From Sanguinoderma infundibulare (lineage: Eukaryota > Basidiomycota > Agaricomycetes > Polyporales > Polyporaceae): a stretch of DNA of 64,000 nt. The notes under the pieces were generated by a model. It had not been told where the DNA came from. It searched no databases and worked only from the letters and a program-made list of their open reading frames with translations. Below are positions 20,417-30,180 of the stretch, one piece after another. The translations under genes and the position numbers were made by a program. How positions within the stretch are numbered: position 1 is the first letter of the stretch; each line of letters opens with the position of its first letter. The DNA lies in the NCBI GenBank assembly GCA_032821775.1, contig JAVLRN010000001.1, forward strand, positions 1,178,001 through 1,242,000, written 5' to 3'.

Positions 20417-20998
20417 CATGGACTCTCGTTGCTTCTGTCGCGTCTTCATCTGGAACTTTTGCTGTGCTTTAGGACGATACCCTTGACGACCTAGACCTAT
20501 GTATTATTAAAGGCTTTCCGGACATCAATTTCTTTCAATGCAATATTGTTGAGCGCATCCTGGTCAGCTTGTAGCTGAGTCGGCTTCGGAACGTATATGG
20601 AGTCTCGCTGCTCAGAATATGGACGTCACTGGCATGAAAGGCGGTCTCCGAGAGTTCTCAACTTCATCGGTGTGTGATTCGGGGAGCTGACTTGGATCAC
20701 GACATTGACTTTCCTTGGTATGGTGCATGCAGAAGCAGTCGTCATGTGCCAGACCCAGAGACAGGAGAGGCCGTGGAGCCACATGGAAATGATTCCTCCT
20801 CCTGTACTTCGGTTCACGGACATCAAGAGGCGAAGACAATCAGAACAGTGCGACGCACAAGCGATGGGATTGGCCTTTCAAGTTCGCGGGGACAGAATCA
20901 CATGCGATGGGATGATCGCGTGTTACTTCGGTTCCTCGGATTTCATGGTGGCAATACGGACGTCAATGTCTGCCGCATAATGCGTCATTCGTCGTCTT
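20417..20998. other. Intergenic region with short repeated motif
   Basis: No gene supported. A motif TACTTCGGTTC...CGGA occurs at about 20806-20822 and 20926-20943, close to the left border of the 1.2-kb repeat copy A, and again at about 37667-37685 beyond the border of copy B. Confidence 0.35.
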
Positions 20999-22210
20999 TC
21001 ACATCCCCGGCAACCCAGCCACTGTGAAGGCATGTCGGACATCTCAAGCTTGAGCTTCGCCAGCCTCGTTCTGATCTGCAAGTCAGCCAAGGCTCGCTAT
21101 CTGTGGAAGGCCACCTGCCAAATCGGAACCGGAGGTTGGGTGGTTAGCCACCATCGTGAAGGGTATAAAGAACCACCCCCGGAGCGCCATCTCCTCATCC
21201 ACAACCATCATCTGCCAGTGCCACTCTCCACTACCAGCGCTCATCAGCGATGCTCTTCATCATCTTCTCTCGCTCGCCTGCAACTAGAAACCGAGAAAAC
21301 CCAGATCTGCTTCCTTTCCTGCCTACTTGCAAGAAGATTCATCAGCGTTCCGTTCTCATGCCTCGGTTCTTGTTCCACCCTACCCGGCCTCCTGACTCGA
21401 CGTCTCCCGGTCGGGGACGGCGTGTCGGACATTCGTCCACACGCCGCGTCCCCGGCCCCCGCGTTCGACCTCGCTTTCCTTTCATATAACGACCTGCTTC
21501 CGAGCCCCACTGTCTGGTCAGCCCTCCTCGACCCATACGGACGACGCCTACTGTCGCTGAGCCATCGAGCCTCCCTCCTCGATCACCAAGCGTCAGGCTT
21601 ATGCCGTGTACCACACGGTGGCGATCGCGGAGGAACACTTGGTGAGTCACCTACTCAACTCCCACCTCCCTACTTTGGCTAACCACGTCAATTGCGGTGC
21701 AGAAGGCCGAGCTGGCGTGTACGACTGCCGCTCCCGCCCCAGTTGGCGGTTGAAGCGGGGTCGTGTCCACAGCACCCTCGAGCACGGATGCTCTTCCGTC
21801 ATGCGCCGCATACGGTGCACTCGGTAAGTAGCTCTCGCACGTCGTCTTACGTTCGTATCTCATGCCCATACCGGATGAACAGAGGACCACCGGACAAGCA
21901 CGACAGGCGTTCGCCAGACCCCGCGGGACTGGCGCAGGTCTCGTCCACGGTTGCGCGCGCGTCCCTCCCACCCCCTGCCTTCGGCCGGGGTTGTGGGGTG
22001 GAACTAGAGGCATGCGCCAGGAGGACGTGACGGGCTTTGGATGAGGCTTTGGCGCGGTCGTTAATGGAGGATCTGTTGAGGTCGATGTCAGTCGGGAGAA
22101 AAGAGAAAAACCCCGGGAGGCGCATGTGCACGATCACCGAGTTCGTTGTGTACACGCAGTCCGGCACAAAAACATGCAATAATATAAAATTGTCAACTCG
22201 GAACATGGAA
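20999..22210 (+). repeat. Inverted duplication, copy A (1.2 kb)
   Basis: This block is closely similar, base by base, to 36442-37625 in opposite orientation. Borders are sharp: similarity begins at TCACATC...GCAACCCAGCC and ends at CAACTCGGAACATGGA. It contains TATAAAG at 21164-21170, an ATG at 21250 opening a 79-codon frame also present in copy B, and two candidate introns (GTGAGT at 21641 to CAG at 21702; GTAAGT near 21825 to CAG at 21881) with flanking sequence conserved in the other copy. All three frames stay open over long stretches, so the coding frame cannot be decided. I found no transposase, reverse transcriptase or terminal inverted repeats. It may be a duplicated orphan gene or a non-autonomous element. 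Confidence 0.8.
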
Positions 22211-22836
22211 TCGTCTGCTGTGGGCTCTGAGAAGTCGTGTGTAATGTTCGCATATCTTCGGCATGTTTACCACTAGTACTGCGTGACAAGATAGGCGCGC
22301 AAATGTGGTTTTCTCCACTCAACGATCATCCAACCACCGTACCTCTTGCCCCTCAAAAGTATCCGACGGATACTCCAGGCTCCCTAGAAGAATGGACTAG
22401 GTGCCATTTGGCTTGACAGGTGCGTTCGCATATCCCAAATTTGATCTATGAAAAGTTGTTCCAGTAAGGAAGGATAACAGATTAAACAAGTGAGTTTGCC
22501 GTTCGCAGGACTTTGACCAGTGGTGCTCCTCCGGACCGTCCCGGAAGCCTCATGGTCCGAAACCTTGGCTCTCGTATTCTCAGGCAACGAAATTCTTCTG
22601 GCAAGATGCCGTACGAGTCCAAGCGACCGCCTATATGCTCTTGGGAGGTTCCGCGAGTCTCCAGACACCCATCAGATGAACACCGTCACTCATCGTTGCC
22701 GATCAGTCCACTGCTCCGGATGCGAAAGGCACATGTTCAGGTTCGGCTTGGCATAAGCATCAAAAGCCAAAACATATGCAAGTCGCTCCCACTGTAACCC
22801 TTCGACGCAAAAGACGACCTGTCGAGTCTCTTCACC
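22211..22836. other. Intergenic region
   Basis: About 620 bases between repeat copy A and the F-box gene. No supported gene; it must include the F-box promoter. Confidence 0.35.
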
Positions 22837-24196
22837 ATGGTCCACCTCTCAGCTTGCCACACCTGCGATTCCCTCCTCGCGACTGATATACCCCCAGAAA
22901 TCTTCTATCGAATCTACGACTTCCTTCCAGATGACCTGCGCACCCTGTCCGCATGCACGCGCGTCTCAAAGCGGTGGCACGACGTCGCTCGCCGCTGCCT
23001 CTTCTCTAACATCATCGTTCGTGGACAACCCCAGTATTCCCACCTCTGTGCCCTCGTGGCACATCGTCCAGACATAGGAGGGTGCATCAGCCAGCTGGAA
23101 ATACACCCCGCCCCCGCTTCGACGACCTCTGCAGGAGACGCAGCCCCGCTCAACCTCGCGGCCCTTGCTGCCATCATCTCAAATCTCACGAACTTGCGAC
23201 GGTTAACATTTTGGACCATTCCCGCCCTTTCGTGGGAGGACGCGATGCCGGTTGTTACCAGGCCGCCGACGCCCCGTCCAGTCGTGGCACTCCAGGAGCT
23301 CCATTTCACGTACACCGACCGGCACGTCGCACGGCAACTGCCTTCACTCTACCGCCTCCTACGCTCGTTCGACTCGGTCGACACGGTCGTGTTCGAGGCG
23401 CTAAACCCCTTCGCCGCACACACACCCGCAGACCGCTCCGCGCTCGCCCAGCGTGTCAACGTCCGCCAGCTCGTGTTCGAGGGATGTGCAGCGCAAGCCG
23501 TGCACGTCGACTTTTTCCACCGGATCGTCGTCCCTGGCGCGCTGCGCAGCGTGACGCTGTCCATCCCGCACTACTTCGCCCTGGACGCCGCGACGCGCAT
23601 GCGCGCGTTCCTCAAGGAGTCGGCCGTGAACGTCGTCGACCTGGAGATACGCTGGCTGCGGCACATCGCGATCTGGCCGACGGACAGGACGCGCCCCGAA
23701 GGACGTGAGTGTCGGCCGAGGGACATCATACCACATGCTGCGCATCTAACACGTCATCGTCGGCCTAGACTTGCACGCGACCTGGAAGCTCCTCGGCGAG
23801 ACCATCGGGAGCTGCGGCAAGCTCCAGAGACTGCGCCTGCGCGCCCCAGACACGCAAACCCTGACCGGGGGCGCGCACGGGTTCCTCGCGACGTTCGCGC
23901 CGTTCGAGACCATCTTTAGCTCTGTGTCGCGGACCGTCCGAGAGGTTGCGGTCCGGCTGGGGACTAACTTGAACAGGTCAGACGAAGCTCAGGTACCTGG
24001 CCTCCAGTTCTGGGATTTGGGTGCGCTCGATACGATATTCTTGCGCGACGGAAATCGCGACTTGTGTCGGGTGGAGGTTGAGGTGGCGGTTCTGCGGACA
24101 GGGGAGGATTTGTTCAGTGGCTTGGAGGCGATGGTTATGTCGGCACTGCCGAAGCTGTGGAGAGCAGGCTTGCTTCGCATTGTTGAAGTACGCTGA
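22837..24196 (+). CDS. F-box protein
   Basis: Probable substrate receptor of an SCF (Skp1-Cullin-F-box) ubiquitin ligase. Exons 22837-23704 and 23769-24196 give 431 residues. The F-box is at about residues 18-57: DIPPEIFYRIYDFLPDDLRT then LSACTRVSKRWHDVARRCLF. The remainder has repeating leucine-rich, beta-alpha-like stretches (NLRRLTFWTIPAL, VVALQELHFTYTD, VRQLVFEG) but no canonical repeat could be counted. Agaricomycetes carry very many such genes and the substrate cannot be guessed. The body is GC-rich and continuous, with a single 64-base intron. Confidence 0.82.
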
Positions 24197-24520
24197 TGCA
24201 ATTCGATACACCAGTTTGACACGGAATAGACCTTTTCAATACCAGCATATCGACTATATTCGGGCCGCTACGCAAGCATCGCGAGCGGTATTGACGTTTG
24301 ATGGAGTTCCTGTCCGTATCATCGTTAGGCGGCCACAGCTGACTCAGTCCGACTCGATGCCGCATCGTTAGTGACCTCCCTCAACATTGTTTTAGTTTCA
24401 AAGCTTTCATGGACCTTGAAACCTGTGTCATCTATGGCTGGCGGAGTCATTTCAACGTGTATTCCTCGAACCAAGCAGCATGGCACCTGCGCACAAAAAC
24501 AGTGCCTCACTGGTTTGATA

Positions 24521-24601
24521 GGGCCCAACTGGGAATTGAACCCAGGACCTCGCGCATCTTCAGAACCCGAAGCGCGAATCATACGACTAGACCATTGGGC
24601 C
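24521..24601 (-). tRNA. tRNA-Pro (anticodon CGG) with a 9-nt intron
   Basis: Reading the minus strand from 24601, the acceptor stem GGCCCAA pairs with TTGGGCC. The D arm resembles eukaryotic proline tRNAs (TGGTCTAGTCGTATGATT), and the T arm is CCTGGGTTCAATTCCCAG. The anticodon stem CGCGC/GCGCG encloses 16 bases; removing nine after position 37 leaves the seven-base loop TTCGGGT with anticodon CGG. The discriminator base is C, as in eukaryotic tRNA-Pro, giving a 72-nt mature tRNA. A run of five T follows on the minus strand, a likely RNA polymerase III stop. Confidence 0.9.
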
Positions 24602-24922
24602 TGTCCGTAGAACATTTCAATCGTATCTTGAGGTTGTGCTGCCGCTCATTGCTGGAGAATACTTCCGTGAGTAACTCACTCTAGTACATGCCGCTCTTTC
24701 GGTACCTTTCGGCGTCGAGGTGGATTCAGGACCTTCAAGAGGAGAGTCATTGTCTGTCTATGCGATGGTCGGACCTGCCTGCATGGAGCCTGTTGTCGTG
24801 CGTGACTTGCCTCTTCGAGCGCCTAAGCGAGCGCTGAGCATTGAATTGAGGGTCCGCGATGAAGTTGGGTGCTAACAGACCTGCGCCGAACGGGCCCTGA
24901 AGAACATTGGGCCGAAAGAAAG
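24602..24922. other. Intergenic region
   Basis: Upstream flank of the tRNA and 3' flank of the next minus-strand gene; nothing else recognised. Confidence 0.4.
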
Positions 24923-25740
24923 CTACGGGAAACGGGAGTGTAAAATCAAAACTACGAGCGATATCAGAGCTAGCGTTCCGACCACAACACTAGTATGAGA
25001 ACGCACCAACTCTTCCGCGTCAAGATACCACATGAGTCGCACTTCTTCTCCATACTCCATATCCTTCACCATTTCCCGGACCGGGTCAGTCTTGTCGTAC
25101 GTGATGTCGTACATCCCTCGATTTGAGAAACAGACGAGGATAGGAATTTGGTGTCCCCACACCTCCTTCATCTCCAAGTGCACTCCGTATTCCAGACAGA
25201 AGTGCTCGACGATGTTGCACCAGGTCTTCAAGAGGCCTACAGATCCCGGCTTGCCTCTGCAAGGCCCGTCCGAAGCCGGGGTGTCGAGCCCGTGTATCCT
25301 CGCATTACAATGTAGGCAATCGATTTCGACAGGCACACCAAGCCAGCAGAGCGGGAGATCGCTGGGTAGGGGCACGTCGACAAAGCGATAGTCTAAGCAG
25401 CGCGGGAGCCTCCTTTGAGGGAGCATCTTGCGTACACGATCCTCCTGAACATGACTTTGATTCAGGCCTTGTCAGTGCTGCGTGATAATTGAAAGCGTAC
25501 CCCATAGTAGAATACGATTGGTGGTTGTTTCTTAATAAGAGGCTCCGATGCTGAGGGTTCTGGTGAGGCAGAACGGGATGACTGCTGGGCTCGACGGCAG
25601 AAGCGGGATCGGAGGGGAACATCGCGACGACATACACGACGTACGCAGAGAGTGGGTGGGCAGTTGTGTAGTAGATAGTGGTTGAGCAGTGGTGCAGAGA
25701 GTGGGTGAGCAGAGCGAAGCAAGTCGCGCGGTGTTGTTAT
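24923..25740 (-). CDS. Unknown protein with C-terminal membrane helix (5' end unresolved)
   Basis: The last exon (25444-24923, 174 codons with stop) is clear. It reads RRLPRCLDYRFVDVPLPSDL, contains a CLHCNARIHG segment and LMWYLDAEELVRSH, and ends in a hydrophobic helix (VVVGTLALISLVVLIL) near the C-terminus. It joins in frame through a 56-base intron to an upstream exon ending at 25501 (PPIVFYYG). That upstream frame is open to about 25775 but contains no ATG, so the true start must lie in a further exon or the exon begins at an internal acceptor. Function unknown; a single C-terminal anchor is suggested. It starts divergently from the small gene at 25885. Confidence 0.45.
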
Positions 25741-25884
25741 CACGTAGTCGTGCGCGTTGTTGACGCGTTGTGGGCGCTACTTCGACTTGACCTCACCAAC
25801 CAGCACGAGTTCCGACCAACACGCCAGCATGCTACAGCACTCGGCAACCTTGTAGACCGCCCGTGCGCCGGCTTGTCCGCGCAC

Positions 25885-26261
25885 ATGACTGGCTCAGAGT
25901 CTTCTCGAGCCCGCGACGCTCGGGCTATGCCATCCCCTCCGCTTCCAAGTGAGGTTGATCCCGACTCTATGGTAAGTACCACCAGCAATGATAACATTCA
26001 AATCACATGCTCACAGCTGCATATGCACTCACGCAGGACGATTTCTTCGGCGTCCCCACACTGCGACGCACACAGTCAGCCACGCAACTCCGTCGCCCGC
26101 GGGCTGACATGCGCCGGATACAGCCGCCTCCCAACACACAAAGCGCTTTGGGTGGGTCTCGGTTCAGCTCAAGACCGCGTGAGGGCTACGAGATCACAAT
26201 GCGTACCAAGTTGTCCAAACAGGGATCCCAGGTAAATGCACGTGAATTAGCTCAGTACTAA
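25885..26261 (+). CDS. Small protein of unknown function
   Basis: Exons 25885-25971 and 26037-26261 give 103 residues. Acidic/Ser-rich N-terminus, then DDFFGVPTLRRTQSATQLRR, a basic Arg-rich middle and a segment REGYEITMRTKLSKQGSQ. An alternative donor (GTAAAT at 26232) would remove the last nine residues and lead to another exon that I could not place. No family recognised. The SATQLRR-like basic patches would suit a nuclear or phospho-regulated protein, but that is speculation. Confidence 0.4.
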
Positions 26262-26415
26262 CTGTGCGGGCGGCGATAAACCTGGCCCGAGCGGCAGCGG
26301 TAAGTGAGGAAAGGGACGTGCGGGAGATGACCTTCTTTGTATTGTTTCAAACGGGGTATGTACAATGTATGACAGGATGGCAGGATGACGTATGCTGAGG
26401 TGCTGCCTGGAATAA

Positions 26416-27040
26416 CTACCTTGCAAGGTCGGGCATAGGCTCGAGAATGTAGCCATAGAACGGGTTAACAAGCAAGTAAAACATCAGCGATGTGTACATA
26501 ATGTACATGAGATTGCTGCCGACTTCCCCACTCGCGTACCTCCATTTGCCCAGACAATCGTCGCATGCGTCGCGCTTCTTCGCGAAGTATGGGGTGGGGG
26601 GCCATCGCAGCGACTGGGTTTTCTGACAGCGGCGACTCGAAGGCGCGTTTACAGACGCATCCGTGGCATTCCACGACCGCACACAAACGTGTCCTAGTGT
26701 TTACGGTTTCCGATTAATGCTACAGCGTGGGACAGGGGAGGTGTCTGATTGGGACCCACAAACTCTGCAGCTTACGACACATGTTAAATGCATGTCCTCC
26801 TGCGGGTATCTAGAAAACGCGAGGCCAAAGAGGACCACTGTGGAGGAGGTTTCAAAGTAGGCGTTGTGGTTCGTGAAGCAGGCGAGCGACTCGGAAGGAT
26901 GTACTTACGTTCGCTGAGAGCGCGATGTGACCAAGTTCGAGATGGACTGTATCAGATCTACGTTCTCGGGGTGGGAGGCTGCCTCCGGACTTGCCACAAC
27001 GGTGCAAGGGCGACATTTGTCGTCGATAGAAGCACGGACG
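26416..27040 (-). CDS. Possible Cys-rich small membrane protein (weak)
   Basis: Reading the minus strand, an open segment ending at about 26915 (ENVDLIQSISNLVTSRSQR) joins across a good GT-AG intron (acceptor TTTTCTAG near 26816) to YPQEDMHLTCVVSCRVCGSQ. Further on the frame at 26682-26416 contains DACDDCLGKW and a hydrophobic helix (LMYIMYTSLMFYLLVNPFYG) before the stop. The paired cysteines suggest a zinc-binding, membrane-attached protein. The parts are in different frames and I could not find the linking splice sites or the start, so this may be a real but mis-assembled model, or no gene at all. Confidence 0.2.
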
Positions 27041-27473
27041 TTTCTCAAGAGTCAGTCAGCGCAGCCCAGACCGCTGTGGATCGGGGTATGCCGGATGGAA
27101 TGGTGGTTGAACGGACGGAAGAGGACTGAAGAAGGCTAAGGAGGCCTAATATTAACTCAATTTTGCACAGATCGGTTCGGAGCAGGCACAGGCTGGAATT
27201 GCAATTGCACCGGCCACGCCAACGGGGAAAACACCGTGGCCCTGCAGACATGTCCATTTCACGTCCAGGGCTTGTCTGAGACGCTTGAGCTTGAGTCTCT
27301 GCCGCCTTGAGGACCCCTTCCGCCGATACGCCCCACAGCCCCCTCCTCCGCCCGACCCAGCCTGCCATCCCGCTAACTCTTGGTGTTCCTGCTAGCCTCG
27401 GCCTTCGCTGTACACTCGCTGGCGACAACTTTCCCAGCCGTTCTGTACATCCTGACCGGCACAGCGGCCGTTC
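27041..27473. other. Intergenic region
   Basis: Promoter region of the membrane-protein gene at 27474; no independent gene seen. Confidence 0.35.
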
Positions 27474-29610
27474 ATGGCCACCTCACGCGTCCGTGGATTC
27501 GCCTCCGCGCTGACAGTCTGTTTGCTATGGACCCATCGTCTGTTCCCGAGAGCTTCGGCAACGATCGTGGATGAAATGCAACAGGTACGCGCATTCCGCT
27601 ATCGGCCATGGGGATCCTCACCGTCACCGTTCTCGCGCATTCAGGGCTTCTTGTTTGACTGGGCCGGAGATGAGAGTACTCCAATCCCGACTTCTGGTGC
27701 GTTCTCCACACCTTCTCCACACCCTGCCGTGCAAACTTTGACGGCCATTTCCGCCAATCACGCAGCTCAATGCGATACGCTACACATAACGTGGGGCCGA
27801 CGGTCTGCTCTAGGGTACGTTCCTCCATTCTTTTCTCACCTTTCCTGCCTCACTTGACGGATCCTGTTCGATCCATGTCAGACAAAATCCAGTCGCCCCG
27901 TATTTCCTTCAAATCTACACGTCGTGAGTGAATTTGACTGGACATCGATCATACCATGTTTCTTTCTGATCTGGCATTCCCATCCTTTCAAGAGCGTTCA
28001 TCGTACCCTTTGTCATACCAGCCGGAAGCGGATCGACATTCGTATGTCATCAGTTCCAATCATTCCGCACGCCGTTTTAGACTCTTTGCATTAATAGGAC
28101 TGGCCAGTTCCGTTTGTTCCTGGAACACAGGTGAGTGGGCCCTGTTCAGCTTATGCGGAGATACTTTATTCACTCCTTCCCACGAAGTTCCAAATTTGCA
28201 TGGTGTGTGAACCCGTTTTATGGTCGTGTGCGCCGTCTTACGCTTGTTCCAGTTTGCGAGCAATGGCGTTACGGGAGGCTGTCAACAAATCTACACCGTC
28301 TACCCGGCATCTGGCAATTCAACACCGACATGTCAAAATCTTACCTACCCCGCCGCTGCATTGGATGTTACAGCAAAGACCCAGGATGGTTCATGGTCGC
28401 AGTACGGTTGGATGAACCAAGTGAGTTGAGTTCTACCGCTTGGCGTGTTATGAGCTTGTGTGACATCGTGCCCCGTTCTACAGTGCAGCGACATCTCTAT
28501 AACGCCTAACAATGGCACTCCTCCATACACCTACACCGTGCGTGGTCCTCGTCTATCTTGCTACATCCCTCTGAGACGTTTGGTCTTAGATTGCCCCAGC
28601 CCTTCGTCCTCCATTCAACTTCACCGCCAACAGCAAGGATACTCAAGACTGGACGGTAACTCTCGTAAGCACTGAATGTCTTAACGTATCTTTATGTTTC
28701 TAACACGGGCTTTGCTAGGCATTCGGTCTGCCTTTCTGGCTTTCAGTCGTCGACTCTACCGGGTTCACATGGACAAACGGTCCGCTCCACGCCGGCCCTG
28801 GCTCAGCGTCATGTCTTCTCGTCGGTCCATCGTGAGTACACGACATCCTGCAATTTTCCGCTCTGTCGTCCCTGAGCGCACCTTCGTTCCAGGCAAGATG
28901 ATGCCGCTGCGCTCTCGCTGGCGGGGACGATCGGTGTCTCCGTTGGCGCCTTGTTCCTCGGCCTCGCCGTGGGCACGTTGGGGGCCTACGTGTTCTTCCA
29001 CAAGCGAGAACAGCGCTACGATCCCGTCTCCCGCAAGTCGTCAGAACCTCCAGACCAGTCCACGCAGGACCCGAACAGCCCGTCCTCCAACGCCTTCCTC
29101 CGCAACCGCGGGTACGACATCGAACCCTTCGTCCTCCCTCCCATCACGCAGGAGTCGCCGAACTCTGCCACGGGGCTGTTCCCCCGCCAGACTTCGTACC
29201 TGGCCACGTCGTCCACAGGCTCGGACCGCAACCCTCCCTCGAGCCCTCTGCACGAGTCCAGCCTCGGGCATCTGGGCGCCTCGCAATCCCCGACGGCGAC
29301 CGTCAACTCTGGGGCGCGCTCGCCGCCCGCTGTCGGCGGCGCTGGTGGCCCTTCGGCGTCGGCGCACTCGCACGTGTATGTGGTGCACCACGATGCAGGC
29401 CGCCCGCCGCCCGTGACGGTGTTCACGTCAGATGGGACGGAGGTGGTGGAGCTCCCACCGCAGTACGAGAGCGCCGCCGCGGCGGAGTCGTCCTCGGCGC
29501 GGCCTCCACCGCCCGAGGGACAGCAGCGGAGACAGCCGCGGGCGCTGGGCGCAAAACCGGGCGGGGGGAAGACGACTGCTGGAGACCGGCCGTCCTCTGC
29601 GCGGTCATGA
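27474..29610 (+). CDS. Secreted/type I single-pass membrane protein
   Basis: Twelve exons (27474-27584, 27645-27696, 27766-27814, 27882-27923, 27993-28041, 28098-28130, 28188-28202 of 15 nt, 28253-28420, 28484-28537, 28590-28664, 28719-28831, 28893-29610) give 492 residues. An N-terminal hydrophobic segment acts as a likely signal peptide. The outer part has two related modules: AQCDTLHITWG...GQNPVAPYFLQIYTS and CSDISITPNNGTPPYTYT...PPFNFTANSKD, each like the beta-sandwich-type repeats common in basidiomycete surface proteins. One membrane helix follows (LAGTIGVSVGALFLGLAVGT), then a long Ser/Pro-rich cytosolic tail. Possible sensor or wall-anchored surface protein; ligand unknown. The tiny exons cover the extracellular part only. 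Confidence 0.82.
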
Positions 29611-30180
29611 TGGGAACCTCCCCGGAGTATCATAGAAGGTTGTGGTGTTTGCTCGAGTTCTGAATTGCGCGGTTCCCTGGGGTACAGTATGCTTAATCCT
29701 TCGGGTAGGGTAGTGTATGGTATATATCTGTTTTATGATTACAGTACTTAGCAGCTCGTGCGCGTCTTCGCTCTTTTTCAGTTGGCTGTGTCGTTCTTTG
29801 GTCGGGTCGCTCTCCTCGCTTCTTGGCACGTTCCTCCACGTACTGCAGCTGACTCTCCGCTGTCTTTCCTTTTCTCCCCCCTATTTCCTCGCAGAGTCCT
29901 TGTTACAATAGGCCCATATCTTACCATACCTCCTATACGGGTCGGACAGCCGGACGTTCTGCTTCGCCATCACGCTCACTGCTGAGCACCCACTCGGGAC
30001 TTCTGTCCGGGGTGTGGATCTGACTCGCTGTCCTTCTTTGCTCACGATCCCTACACCTTCTTTCGTTTATTCATACGCACATACACGTCCCATAACTCTT
30101 GTACAGCGCACCCATACGGTTGTATTCTAATAGACACAGCACATGAATGGTCTGTATGGTCTGTATGGTCTGCACACGGC
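29611..30180. other. Convergent intergenic region
   Basis: About 570 bases between two genes that end toward each other; should hold both 3' UTRs. A short tandem repeat, TGGTCTGTA in 2.7 copies, starts at 30148. No gene seen. Confidence 0.45.

Noticed and set aside
20999..22210. Repeat copy A as an LTR or a DNA transposon
   Set aside because: No TG...CA ends, primer-binding site, terminal inverted repeats or transposase/reverse transcriptase motif were found, so no element class is assigned.
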